Assembly: GCA_027297435.1 (NCBI GenBank)
Contig: JAPUIA010000115.1
Location: forward strand, 60,433-124,432
Length of the DNA stretch: 64,000 nucleotides
Source of the DNA: Gammaproteobacteria bacterium
GTDB taxonomy: Bacteria; Pseudomonadota; Gammaproteobacteria; Pseudomonadales; Azotimanducaceae
Reading direction: 5' to 3'
Part shown: positions 1 through 8,455 of the stretch, in pieces
How positions within the stretch are numbered: position 1 is the first letter of the stretch
Layout: every line of letters starts with the position of its first letter
Program-made: the position numbers and the translations under genes
Notes under the pieces: model-generated
What the model was told of the DNA's origin: nothing
The model's input: only the letters and a program-made list of their open reading frames with translations
Database searches by the model: none

Positions 1-174
1 GACATGCCGGAGGCGGGAGCCGCCAATATGGTGTCACGCAATGGCGCGACGGTCGCGGTGACCCATTTCGTGCCAGGTCCAGACCAAAAACACGCACTCG
101 TCACCCTCGTCGGGGAGGTGCCTGAAGACACGGCATGGCGCATCGCCAAGTCTATTTATTACCAGTCCCCGTGA
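1..174 (+). CDS. mucB: Sigma-E factor regulatory protein MucB/RseB, C-terminal end (partial)
   Basis: The frame starting at base 1 is open to a TGA at 172-174 and gives about 57 residues, with the sequence cut at the window start. The end reads GEVPEDTAWRIAKSI, the typical last helix of RseB/MucB proteins (GEVP..TA..IA.S). RseB/MucB is a periplasmic protein that binds the anti-sigma factor RseA/MucA and protects it from DegS cleavage until lipoprotein or LPS signals arrive. The gene order that follows (rseC, then a mucD-type protease) is that of the Pseudomonas algU-mucABCD operon and supports the call. Only the tail is visible, so the call rests on this motif plus context. Confidence 0.72.
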   Translation, partial: DMPEAGAANMVSRNGATVAVTHFVPGPDQKHALVTLVGEVPEDTAWRIAKSIYYQSP

Positions 175-452
175 TTGATGGTGTTTGCAACGGTTGTTCG
201 GTCGGTTGCCGAACGCGCCAGGAAGGCCCCATTGAATTTGATCGGCGGGGTTTACGATTGGCAGCAATGTTGTGTTTCGGGCTACCGTTGTTGGCTTTGT
301 TGCTGAGTGCTGTGGCGATTGAGGCGCTACTCCCCGAATTTCCCGCCGCGGCGCTGCTTGGCTTAGTCGCGACAACGGGTATGATCTCGCGCCTGACCAG
401 GCATGTGGAGGCTTGGCTCGCGCCCAAGTCACCAATTCTAGGGGACCGTTGA
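135..452 (+). CDS. rseC: Short RseC/MucC-family membrane protein
   Basis: This 105-residue ORF has a Cys cluster (CNGCSVGC) followed by two hydrophobic segments (about residues 42-62 and 68-86), the layout of RseC/MucC (SoxR-reducing system protein). RseC usually has about 150 residues, with a longer N-terminal domain before and around the cysteines; that part is nearly absent here. The start is uncertain. ATG at 135 has a weak GAAGA site 6 bases upstream. A GTG at 171 overlaps the mucB stop as GTGA, which is typical of coupled genes, and would leave only 93 residues. The stop at 450-452 is directly followed by the mucD start, so the gene is clearly inside the mucBCD operon. Family assignment rests on topology and position. 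Confidence 0.6.
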   Translation: MAHRQVYLLPVPVIDGVCNGCSVGCRTRQEGPIEFDRRGLRLAAMLCFGLPLLALLLSAVAIEALLPEFPAAALLGLVATTGMISRLTRHVEAWLAPKSPILGDR

Positions 453-1829
453 ATGCGTCATCGCTGCGTTTTGTTTTTAGTCGCGTTGTTCGTCGGCGTG
501 TGGGTCGAAGCGCAGGAGCTTCCTGACTTTACCGGTCTCGTCGAAGAAAACTCCGCATTGGTGGTGAACATCAGTACGATTCGCTATCGCGACCAGCGCC
601 AACCACGCGGTGAGGAGCTTGAAGATTTTTTTCGACGCTTCTTTCCACCGGGTACTCGCCGTCCTCCTCCGAACACGAGACCCCAATCGTTGGGGTCGGG
701 GTTCATCATCAGCGAGGATGGCTATATTTTGACGAACAATCATGTCGTTGACGGCGCCGACGAAATACTCGTGCGGTTCAGCGATCGCCTCGAGCTCAAC
801 GCCGAAGTGATCGGCGCGGATCCACGTTCCGATTTAGCCCTCATCAAAGTCGCTGCCGATGGGCTACCGGTCGCGCGCATCGGTCGATCCCGCGACCTGA
901 AGGTCGGAGAGTGGGTGTTGGCTATCGGTTCTCCGTTTGGATTCGACTATTCGGTAACCGCCGGAATCGTCAGCGCGAAAGGCCGCAGCTTGCCCACCGC
1001 GCAGAACGAGAACTATGTACCCTTTATCCAGACGGACGTGGCGATCAACCCCGGTAATTCGGGCGGTCCCTTGTTCAATCTCGACGGAGAGGTGATCGGC
1101 ATCAACTCCCAAATCTATTCTAACTCGGGGGGTTTCATGGGCGTTTCCTTCGCCATTCCCATCGATGTCGCGATGGAGGTGGTGGAACAGCTGAAGGCGA
1201 CTGGCCGGGTCTCGCGCGGCTGGCTCGGGGTCGTCATACAAGAGGTCAACCGCGACCTCGCGGAGAGTTTTGGTCTGGAGAGATCCCATGGCGCCCTCGT
1301 CAACCAGGTGTTGGCGGGCAGTCCCGCGGAAGCGGGCGGATTACTCGCGGGAGACATCATCACTAGCTTCAACGACCAATCGATAGAGCGTTCATCCGAA
1401 CTGCCGCATTACGTGGGACGTGCCCGAGCGGGTGTGGAGGCGGAGTTGACGATCGTGCGGGATGGAGAAAGGCTGACATTGATGCTCGCGCTCGGTGAGC
1501 TACCGGACACCGCACCTGGACGATTGAGCAGTGCAGGCGAGAGTGCGGTACAGCCCTCTTCGCTGGGCCTTGCCCTCGAAGAGATTGCCGATAGCCTACG
1601 TGAACGATTGGAAATTACGGGCGGCGTGCGGGTGATAGGGTCTGAAGGTCCCGCCGCCGAGGCGGGTATCCGTCGCGGCGATATCATCACCCGATTGAAC
1701 AACCGTCCGGTCCTCGACCTCGACAACTTCACCGAGATTGCCGAGGCATTGCCGCCTGGGCGTTCGGTACCCGTGCTGGTCATTCGCGGCGAAACGCCGA
1801 CATTCCTGCCTTTGCGCGTCCCTGAGTAG
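453..1829 (+). CDS. mucD: Periplasmic HtrA-type serine protease MucD/DegQ
   Basis: Periplasmic protease and chaperone that degrades misfolded envelope proteins. The 458-residue product begins with a signal peptide (LFLVALFVGVWVEAQ). The trypsin-like domain shows the catalytic triad: His in ILTNNHVVDGA, Asp in RSDLALIKV and Ser in NPGNSGGPLFN. Two PDZ domains follow (about residues 255-345 and 365-455; the second contains GPAAEAGIRRGDIITRLN). Length and two-PDZ architecture match MucD/DegP/DegQ. The ATG directly abuts the rseC stop, so it is the last gene of the mucBCD-type operon. In Pseudomonas, MucD limits activation of the envelope-stress sigma factor AlgU; the same role here is inferred from the operon. 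Confidence 0.93.
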   Translation: MRHRCVLFLVALFVGVWVEAQELPDFTGLVEENSALVVNISTIRYRDQRQPRGEELEDFFRRFFPPGTRRPPPNTRPQSLGSGFIISEDGYILTNNHVVDGADEILVRFSDRLELNAEVIGADPRSDLALIKVAADGLPVARIGRSRDLKVGEWVLAIGSPFGFDYSVTAGIVSAKGRSLPTAQNENYVPFIQTDVAINPGNSGGPLFNLDGEVIGINSQIYSNSGGFMGVSFAIPIDVAMEVVEQLKATGRVSRGWLGVVIQEVNRDLAESFGLERSHGALVNQVLAGSPAEAGGLLAGDIITSFNDQSIERSSELPHYVGRARAGVEAELTIVRDGERLTLMLALGELPDTAPGRLSSAGESAVQPSSLGLALEEIADSLRERLEITGGVRVIGSEGPAAEAGIRRGDIITRLNNRPVLDLDNFTEIAEALPPGRSVPVLVIRGETPTFLPLRVPE

Positions 1830-1955
1830 GCACCTCCCGGAGACTCGCCTCGGTTTTGGCGATACGCTACACTCGCGCCCGCGCGCCTGCATGCAGGTCT
1901 GCATCAACGAGGCTCTCAAGATTGATACGCTCTTCTTACCCGCCTGGATAAAGTA

Positions 1956-3749
1956 GTGCCCGGCACTGACCACATACGCAATTTCTCCATCATTGCTCAC
2001 ATAGATCATGGTAAGTCGACGCTGTCCGATCGGCTCATCCAGCTTTGTGGCGGTTTAAGCGAGCGGGAGATGGAGGACCAAGTGCTCGATTCGATGGATC
2101 TGGAGCGGGAACGCGGCATCACGATCAAGGCCCGGTGTGTCACGCTCAGATTTACGGCAAACGATGGGGAAACCTATCAGCTCAATTTTATCGATACCCC
2201 AGGCCACGTGGATTTTAGCTACGAAGTTTCCCGTTCGTTGGCGGCTTGCGAAGGTGCGTTGTTGGTGGTTGATGCGGCTCAGGGCGTAGAGGCGCAATCC
2301 GTCGCCAACTGTTACACCGCAATCGACCAAGGACTTGAGGTTTTGCCGGTACTCAACAAAATCGACTTACCCCAAGCCGAACCGGATAAGGTCGCGGCCG
2401 AAATTGAAGACATCATTGGTCTGCCGACAGACGATATATTGTGTGTAAGCGCCAAAACCGGCGAAGGCATCCCTGAACTTCTAGAGCGGCTCGTCGTAAA
2501 AATTCCAGCACCAACCGGCGACACAGAAGCGCCGCTGCAGGCACTCATCATCGATTCACGGTTCGACAACTACCTTGGTATCGTTTCGCTCGTGCGGGTC
2601 GTGGAGGGGCGGATCCACAAGGGCGACCGCATCATCGTCAAGTCGAGCGGCAAGGTGCATAGCGTGGATGAGGTGGGTTGTTACACGCCGAAACGCCATG
2701 CGACGGAGGCGCTCGCTGCCGGGGAAGTAGGCTATGTGGTTGCGGGTATCAAGGACATCAAGGGTGCACCTGTTGGTGATACGTTGGTGCACGCAAACCA
2801 ATCCGACGTCGATCAGCTTCCCGGATTTGCCAAAGTCAAACCGCAGGTATATGCCGGTCTGTTTCCAGTCAATACTGAACAGTTCGAAGATTTTCGTGAA
2901 GCTCTCGCAAAGCTCACCCTAAACGATGCGTCGCTTTTCTACGAACCGGAAACCTCCGATGCGTTGGGCTTTGGTTTTCGTTGTGGATTTCTTGGTCTCT
3001 TACACATGGAGATCGTGCAGGAACGCTTGGAACGGGAGTACGATCTCGATCTCATCACGTCGGCCCCCACCGTCGTGTTTGAAGTAGAGCTAGGCGATGG
3101 CAGCTTCACTCAAGTGGACAATCCTTCCAGGCTACCTGACAACTATAAGGAAATGCGTGAACCCATAGCCGCTGTACACATTCTTGTGCCCCAGGAATAT
3201 GTCGGTAACGTCATCAAGCTCTGTATCGAGCGTCGCGGTGTGCAAAAAAACATGCATTTCTCTTCCGGTCAGGTCGCGATGTCCTGGGAATTGCCGTTGA
3301 ACGAGGTGGTCATGGACTTTTTCGATTACCTGAAATCGGTTAGTCGAGGCTTTGCTTCTCTGGACTACGGTTTCGATCGGTTTGAGGCGTCAAACCTTGT
3401 CAAGCTCGATATTCTGATCAACGGTGAAAGGGTTGATGCCCTCGCGATGATCGTGCACCGCGATCACGCGCAGAAGCGGGGCGGTCAATTGGTCAGAAAA
3501 ATGCGAGAGCTGATCCCAAGGCAGTTGTTTGACGTTGCCATTCAAGCTGCCATCGGTGGTCAGATCATCGCGCGGCAAACCGTGAAGGCGCTCAGAAAAA
3601 ATGTCACTGCCAAATGTTACGGTGGTGATGTGACACGCAAGAAGAAACTATTGGAAAAACAGAAAGCCGGCAAGAAACGAATGAAGCGGTTCGGGCGCGT
3701 GGAGATTCCGCAAGAAGCCTTTCTCGCCGTGCTCAAGTTGGAAAGATAG
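1956..3749 (+). CDS. lepA: Elongation factor 4 (LepA), ribosome back-translocating GTPase
   Basis: LepA/EF4 is a translational GTPase that acts on stalled ribosomes. The 597-residue product has the G1 motif [10 protein letters not shown]3 DTPGHVDF and G4 NKIDLP, followed by EF-G-like domains and the LepA-specific C-terminus ([16 protein letters not shown]). Length equals the family norm of about 599. The start is GTG at 1956, the only one that gives the family N-terminus ([20 protein letters not shown]); a weak GGATAA lies upstream. A 126-base gap separates it from mucD. It is followed after 19 bases by lepB, the standard lepA-lepB arrangement. Confidence 0.97.
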   Translation: MPGTDHIRNFSIIAHIDHGKSTLSDRLIQLCGGLSEREMEDQVLDSMDLERERGITIKARCVTLRFTANDGETYQLNFIDTPGHVDFSYEVSRSLAACEGALLVVDAAQGVEAQSVANCYTAIDQGLEVLPVLNKIDLPQAEPDKVAAEIEDIIGLPTDDILCVSAKTGEGIPELLERLVVKIPAPTGDTEAPLQALIIDSRFDNYLGIVSLVRVVEGRIHKGDRIIVKSSGKVHSVDEVGCYTPKRHATEALAAGEVGYVVAGIKDIKGAPVGDTLVHANQSDVDQLPGFAKVKPQVYAGLFPVNTEQFEDFREALAKLTLNDASLFYEPETSDALGFGFRCGFLGLLHMEIVQERLEREYDLDLITSAPTVVFEVELGDGSFTQVDNPSRLPDNYKEMREPIAAVHILVPQEYVGNVIKLCIERRGVQKNMHFSSGQVAMSWELPLNEVVMDFFDYLKSVSRGFASLDYGFDRFEASNLVKLDILINGERVDALAMIVHRDHAQKRGGQLVRKMRELIPRQLFDVAIQAAIGGQIIARQTVKALRKNVTAKCYGGDVTRKKKLLEKQKAGKKRMKRFGRVEIPQEAFLAVLKLER

Positions 3750-3768
3750 CAAGAAAAAGGTAGCGAGA

Positions 3769-4551
3769 GTGGATTTGGACTTTCCGTTGATTCTGACCTG
3801 GGCGGTTCTGATTACCGGTGCCATATGGTTGTTTGATGCAGTCGCGCTCAAGCCTCGGCGCGTCGAGGCGCGCAAGGACGAGAGCGAAGAGGATGACGAG
3901 CCGTTGATCGTAGAATACGCGCGCTCGTTCTTTCCGGTGTTGTTGTTGGTATTGGTGCTGCGTAGCTTTCTCGCGGAGCCGTATCAGATACCTTCCGAAT
4001 CGATGGTGCCAACGTTGGAGGTTGGTGACTTCATTCTGGTGAACAAATACGCCTACGGAATTCGATTGCCCGTGTTGGGGACCAAGATCTTCGATGTCGA
4101 TACGCCTAAGCGAGGTGACATCATGGTGTTCATTCCGCCCCACGATTCGCGCTACTTCATCAAGCGCGTCATCGGGCTGCCGGGTGATCATATTCGTTAT
4201 GAGTCGAAAGCACTCTACATCAACGGAGAACGGGCAGAGTACGAATTTGTAGGCCAGTTCTACGAGACCATCGGTCGCGAAGCGGTTCCGGTGCGAGAGT
4301 ATCTCGAAACAATCGATGGCGTTCAGCATACGACCTATCGCTACCCGATTGATGAGCGTCCACGCGAATGGACGGTGCCTGAGGACTCGTATTTCATGAT
4401 GGGAGACAATCGAGACAGAAGTGACGACAGTCGCAGATGGAAATACGTTTCAGAAGATAAAATAGTCGGTAAGGCGGTGGCGATATGGGTGCACAAAGAC
4501 CCCGGTCTCCACTGGCCTACGTTTGAACGCAACGGATGGCTCAACGAGTGA
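3769..4551 (+). CDS. lepB: Signal peptidase I (LepB)
   Basis: Inner-membrane serine protease that removes signal peptides from exported proteins. The 260-residue product has two N-terminal membrane segments (about residues 5-22 and 45-63). The catalytic Ser is in PSESMVPTLEVGD, the catalytic Lys is in YFIKRVIGLPGD, and box E is MGDNRDRSDDSR. It starts with GTG at 3769, 19 bases after lepA, and is probably cotranscribed with it. It is shorter than E. coli LepB (324) but normal for Pseudomonas-type enzymes. Confidence 0.96.
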   Translation: MDLDFPLILTWAVLITGAIWLFDAVALKPRRVEARKDESEEDDEPLIVEYARSFFPVLLLVLVLRSFLAEPYQIPSESMVPTLEVGDFILVNKYAYGIRLPVLGTKIFDVDTPKRGDIMVFIPPHDSRYFIKRVIGLPGDHIRYESKALYINGERAEYEFVGQFYETIGREAVPVREYLETIDGVQHTTYRYPIDERPREWTVPEDSYFMMGDNRDRSDDSRRWKYVSEDKIVGKAVAIWVHKDPGLHWPTFERNGWLNE

Positions 4552-4558
4552 GGTGCCG

Positions 4559-4930
4559 ATGATGAAGACCAGATCCAAACAGCGTGGCATTTCGGTCATC
4601 GGTGGTCTGGCCGGTGTCGTCCTTATTGCGGCAAGCGTCACAACAGCGTTGCGTATTGGTCCACATTATATTGATTTCAGCACGATTCAGTCGATCATGG
4701 AATCCTTGCCCACGGGTGAAGTCCACAAAATGGACAAAGGGGCAATCAGAGAACTCTTGCGTAAACGGTTTCGTATCAACAATATCCGGGAGTTCGAGGT
4801 TCGAGATATACTGAGTATCGAGCGAACCAAAGTGAGCACGGTCGTCATTATCGACTACGAAGTGCGCGAAAGCCTGTTATTCAATGCGGACATCGTGGTC
4901 ATGTTCGAAGACCAATACGAATATAAGTAA
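4559..4930 (+). CDS. DUF4845 family small membrane protein
   Basis: A 123-residue protein with one N-terminal membrane segment (ISVIGGLAGVVLIAASVTTAL) and a small soluble domain. The position between lepB and rnc and the sequence pattern (MKTR..QRGISVIGGL, then GPHYIDFSTIQS) match the DUF4845 proteins found at this place in many gammaproteobacteria. Function is unknown. The track starts at 4523, but ATG at 4559 follows a good GTGAGG site just after the lepB stop, so I prefer 4559. The 3' end overlaps the likely rnc start. Confidence 0.8.
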   Translation: MMKTRSKQRGISVIGGLAGVVLIAASVTTALRIGPHYIDFSTIQSIMESLPTGEVHKMDKGAIRELLRKRFRINNIREFEVRDILSIERTKVSTVVIIDYEVRESLLFNADIVVMFEDQYEYK

Positions 4931-5597
4931 TCTAGAAAAGCTACAAGCCAAGCTTCATCATACATTTTCGGACCCTGCGCTCTTGACGCGAGCGTTGACG
5001 CATAAAAGCGCCTCTTCAACCAATAACGAAAGACTCGAGTTTCTCGGCGACGCCGTGCTGGGCTACGTGATCGCCGACCATCTCCACCGTACCCGTCTAG
5101 AGGAACAGGAAGATCTGTTGACCTTGTCGCGAGCGAGCCTCGTCAACCGGTATACCTTGGCCCACCTAGCGCGCGAACTGGAGCTAGGCGAGCATCTGAT
5201 ACTTGGGTCCGGAGAACTCAAGTCCGGTGGCCAACAACGCGACTCGATACTTGCCGATGCGATGGAAGGGATCATCGGCGCGGTGCACGAGGATAGCGGT
5301 ATCGAAGCGGCACGCGCAATGCTCGAAAGGTTGTTCGAGCAACGCCTGAGAGACGTCGGTGCGCACAAGATCAAGGATCCTAAAACCGAGTTGCAAGAAT
5401 TGTTGCAGGCAGAGTCGCTACCGTTACCCGCATACGCAATCGTCGGTTCCGAAGGATTAGCTCATGAAAGGGTGTTTGAGGTGAGCTGCGAGGTCTTGAG
5501 CTTGAAGTTACGCGTAACGGCGACGGGTTCGAGCCGCAAAAATGCTGAAAAACAAGCGGCGGCCCTGATGATCGATGAGTTCCAACATCGTGCCTAA
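4884..5597 (+). CDS. rnc: Ribonuclease III
   Basis: Double-strand-specific endoribonuclease that processes rRNA precursors and structured mRNAs. The signature NERLEFLGDAVLG is present, with further acidic catalytic positions in LADAMEGIIGAV. The double-stranded RNA-binding domain follows from about residue 165 (DPKTELQELLQ through RKNAEKQAAA). ATG 4884 is the only ATG, GTG or TTG in frame before the conserved NLEKLQAKL, so it is used although it overlaps the DUF4845 gene by 47 bases and has no clear ribosome site. The stop lies inside era. Confidence 0.95.
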   Translation: MRTSWSCSKTNTNISNLEKLQAKLHHTFSDPALLTRALTHKSASSTNNERLEFLGDAVLGYVIADHLHRTRLEEQEDLLTLSRASLVNRYTLAHLARELELGEHLILGSGELKSGGQQRDSILADAMEGIIGAVHEDSGIEAARAMLERLFEQRLRDVGAHKIKDPKTELQELLQAESLPLPAYAIVGSEGLAHERVFEVSCEVLSLKLRVTATGSSRKNAEKQAAALMIDEFQHRA

Positions 5598-6483
5598 GGC
5601 TGAATCGTACTGTGGCTATGTGGCAATCATCGGTAGGCCCAATGTCGGCAAGTCGACGCTTTTGAACCATGTGCTGCGGCAAAAACTGAGCATTACCTCG
5701 CGCAAACCCCAAACAACGCGCCACAACTTGCTCGGCGTCGATACGGAACGGGCGTTTCAAGCCATATATCTCGACACGCCGGGCATTCACGATGACGTTA
5801 AACGCGCGATCAATCGCTACATGGTCAAGAAAGCGACCTCGATACTTGTCGATGTGGATCTAGTCGCCATGGTTTTGGATCGGGACAAGTGGACAGCGCA
5901 CGATGATCTCGTGTTGCAACATATAAAGCGTGCCGGAAAGCCGACGTTTGCCATCATCAACAAGATCGATCTGATTCAAGATAAAGCCGACCTGTTGCCG
6001 GTCATCGATCGGCTAGCGAAAATGCAGCTGTTCGATGAAGTTATTCCTGTATCGGCCCTCAAGCGAGAGGGGTTGGATGTTTTTCGTAAACAGGTGTTTG
6101 CGATGTTACCGGCGCACTCCCATCTATTTCCACCCGACCAGCTAACCGATAAGAGCGAGCGCTTTCTGGTTGGGGAGATCATTCGCGAAAAGCTGATGCG
6201 TAGTTTGGGCGACGAATTACCCCATCGGACTGGCGTGGTCATCGAAGCCTTCAAACAACGCGATGATCTTGTTGAGATTCAAGCGGACATCTACGTCGAA
6301 CGTAATGGCCAAAAACGCATTGTGATCGGCGCGCGTGGCGAGAAGTTGAAGCGCATGGGCAGCGAGGCTCGAAAAGACATCGAGCAACTTCTCGGTTGCA
6401 AGGTCATGCTACATCTGTGGGTCAAAGTGAAAGCCGGTTGGACGGACAGTCGTGTGGAGCTTTCGCGCATGGGATATGACTAG
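5575..6483 (+). CDS. era: GTPase Era
   Basis: Essential GTPase that binds the 3' end of 16S rRNA during 30S maturation. The 302-residue product has G1 GRPNVGKST, G3 DTPG, G4 NKIDL, and a C-terminal KH domain with VIGARGEKLKRMG. It overlaps the end of rnc by 23 bases and the start of recO by 8 bases, the typical rnc-era-recO operon with translational coupling. Length matches the family (about 300). Confidence 0.97.
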   Translation: MSSNIVPKAESYCGYVAIIGRPNVGKSTLLNHVLRQKLSITSRKPQTTRHNLLGVDTERAFQAIYLDTPGIHDDVKRAINRYMVKKATSILVDVDLVAMVLDRDKWTAHDDLVLQHIKRAGKPTFAIINKIDLIQDKADLLPVIDRLAKMQLFDEVIPVSALKREGLDVFRKQVFAMLPAHSHLFPPDQLTDKSERFLVGEIIREKLMRSLGDELPHRTGVVIEAFKQRDDLVEIQADIYVERNGQKRIVIGARGEKLKRMGSEARKDIEQLLGCKVMLHLWVKVKAGWTDSRVELSRMGYD

Positions 6484-7159
6484 AGTTACGCAAGAATCCG
6501 CAATCGTCCTGCACACGCGACCCTACCGCGAGACGAGCTTGATCGTGCAACTACTGACGCCGAACCATGGCCGGGTCGCGGCCGTCGTGCGGGGTATTCG
6601 ACGCACGCGTCGAGGCCACTCTGTGCTGCCCTTCAACGCTTTGCAGGTCAGTTGGTCGGGTCGGACAAGCTTGGTGACGTTGACCCACTTTGAATCGATC
6701 GAGAGTCGCTGGCTAACTGGCAATGCGCTGGCCGCCGCCTGCTACGTCACAGAACTCGTGATGCGCCTGACGCGCGAATGGGAACCGCACGCGCACTTAT
6801 TTGGCTCGGTCGGATGGGTGCTTGGGGTTTTGCAGGCTGGTGGTGACCTGGAACCCGCGCTACGCGAGTTCGAGCGGCATCTACTCGAAGAATTGGGCTA
6901 TGGTCTCGATTTCGTTCGTGATGCCAGCGCCGTCCCCATCCAAGCCGACGGACGTTATCGGCTGGGTGAACAATCAGGTTTCATCGCGAGTGCTGGCGGC
7001 CAAGGATACAGCGGCCGCGCGCTGCTCGAAATCGGCAGCGACTGCTATGACGATCCGGAAACCCGACGTGCCGCCAAACGTATCTTTCGATCGGCTTTAC
7101 GGATTCACCTGGGTCCGAAGCAATTGCTGAGCCGGCGCCTGTTCCGCGATGGCGCGTAA
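6476..7159 (+). CDS. recO: DNA repair protein RecO
   Basis: RecO helps RecR load RecA onto SSB-coated single-stranded DNA. The 227-residue product has the N-terminal OB-fold (AIVLHTRPYRETSLIVQLLT, then GRVAAVVRGIRR) and the helical C-terminal part. The track begins at 6452, but ATG 6476 gives the family start (MTRVTQESAIVLHTRPY) and overlaps the era stop, so it is preferred. The Cys4 zinc site of some RecO proteins is absent, as in many gammaproteobacterial members. Its end overlaps rlmD by 11 bases. Confidence 0.92.
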   Translation: MTRVTQESAIVLHTRPYRETSLIVQLLTPNHGRVAAVVRGIRRTRRGHSVLPFNALQVSWSGRTSLVTLTHFESIESRWLTGNALAAACYVTELVMRLTREWEPHAHLFGSVGWVLGVLQAGGDLEPALREFERHLLEELGYGLDFVRDASAVPIQADGRYRLGEQSGFIASAGGQGYSGRALLEIGSDCYDDPETRRAAKRIFRSALRIHLGPKQLLSRRLFRDGA

Positions 7160-8450
7160 ACGACTACCACTATTTGTCGATGTCGCCATTGTCGGGCTCG
7201 ACGAGCAAGGCAGGGGCATTGGCGAAGTTCAAGGGCGCCGGGTACGCGTCAAGAACGCTCTACCGGGAGAGCGAGTCAAGGCGAGAGTCTTGAAGCGTCA
7301 GCGGCGCGAGTGGTTGGCGGAAACAGCGTTGGTTTTGATGCCCAGCTCGCGGCGTAAGGCGGCGCCGTGTGCGACGTTTCCGCGTTGCGGCGGTTGTGCC
7401 ATACAGCATCTCGCTGAAACCGACCAACTGCGCCACAAACAGAGGCTTCTGCTCGACGCGTTGCAAACGCAGGGCGTCGAACCGGTGTTGGTACGGCGGC
7501 CCGTGACCGGGCCGTTGTACGGATACCGAACCAAGGCACGGTTGGGCGTGCGGGTGGTCAACGATGAACCGTTGATCGGATTCCGAGAAACCGCGAGTAA
7601 CCGGGTGGTGCGAATGGATACCTGCCTTACGCTGGCCCCATCGCTCGCACGGCTCTTGGGACCGTTGAAGTCGCTGGTCGCCGCATTGAGTGTCAAGGCG
7701 CGGATCCCGCAGATTGAGGTTGCGGCCGGAGATGTCGAGCAGGCGATCATTCTGCGCCACTTAGATCCACTCAGTATCATTGATCATCAAACGCTTGCCG
7801 TGTTCGGTGAGGTCCACCAAGTCAAGGTGCTGACTCAGTCTAGGCGCTACGACGATCTTCAATTGGTGAGCCCGCCGGGCGGATCGCCGTTGCTCAACTA
7901 CAGCGTTCCTCAATATGGGCTGTGCTTCGAGTTCCATCCAGTCGATTTCACACAGGTAAACTTGGCCATGAATCGACGCTTGGTGGCGGACACAATGGCC
8001 GCGCTCGAGCCCGTTGAAAATCGATGTGTCGGCGATCTGTTCTGTGGGATCGGCAACTTTTCGTTAGCACTCGCCCGACTGGGCGCGAAGGTCGTAGGTC
8101 TCGAAGGCAGCGCAATTGCTGTCGAGCGAGCCACGATCAACGCTCGTGTGAACGGTGTTGCTGAGCGATGTGAGTTTCACGTGCAGGATCTGTATGATTT
8201 CGATCGGCCGATCGTATTGAGTGCACAAAGTTTGCTGGTCGATCCGCCCAGAACGGGAATGGGCCAACACGTTTTGCGATCCATTCAAAAGGGAGTGATG
8301 AAAGTCGTTTACGTATCCTGTAACCCGGCGACTTTTGCAGCGGATGCCGATCGCCTCGGCGAGTTGGGCTTCAGCTTGACCGAAGTTGGCGTATACGACA
8401 TGTTTCCGAATACCACCCACGTTGAAACCCTAGGCGTTTTTCAGCGCTGA
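7149..8450 (+). CDS. rlmD: 23S rRNA (uracil-1939-C5)-methyltransferase RlmD
   Basis: SAM-dependent, iron-sulfur-containing enzyme that methylates U1939 of 23S rRNA. The 433-residue product has an N-terminal TRAM domain (about residues 8-65), then cysteines for the 4Fe-4S cluster in CATFPRCGGC and in MDTC. The Rossmann methyltransferase core contains GDLFCGIGNFSLALA and the catalytic-Cys motif VSCNPATFAAD. It overlaps recO and is followed after 5 bases by relA; rlmD-relA neighbours are also seen in Pseudomonas. pdxJ and acpS, which often follow recO, are not here. Confidence 0.94.
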   Translation: MARKRLPLFVDVAIVGLDEQGRGIGEVQGRRVRVKNALPGERVKARVLKRQRREWLAETALVLMPSSRRKAAPCATFPRCGGCAIQHLAETDQLRHKQRLLLDALQTQGVEPVLVRRPVTGPLYGYRTKARLGVRVVNDEPLIGFRETASNRVVRMDTCLTLAPSLARLLGPLKSLVAALSVKARIPQIEVAAGDVEQAIILRHLDPLSIIDHQTLAVFGEVHQVKVLTQSRRYDDLQLVSPPGGSPLLNYSVPQYGLCFEFHPVDFTQVNLAMNRRLVADTMAALEPVENRCVGDLFCGIGNFSLALARLGAKVVGLEGSAIAVERATINARVNGVAERCEFHVQDLYDFDRPIVLSAQSLLVDPPRTGMGQHVLRSIQKGVMKVVYVSCNPATFAADADRLGELGFSLTEVGVYDMFPNTTHVETLGVFQR

Positions 8451-8455
8451 CGAGC

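Noticed and set aside
1886-1897. 12-base palindrome CCTGCATGCAGG before lepA
   Set aside because: Single short palindrome with no second copy seen and no link to a promoter; most likely chance.
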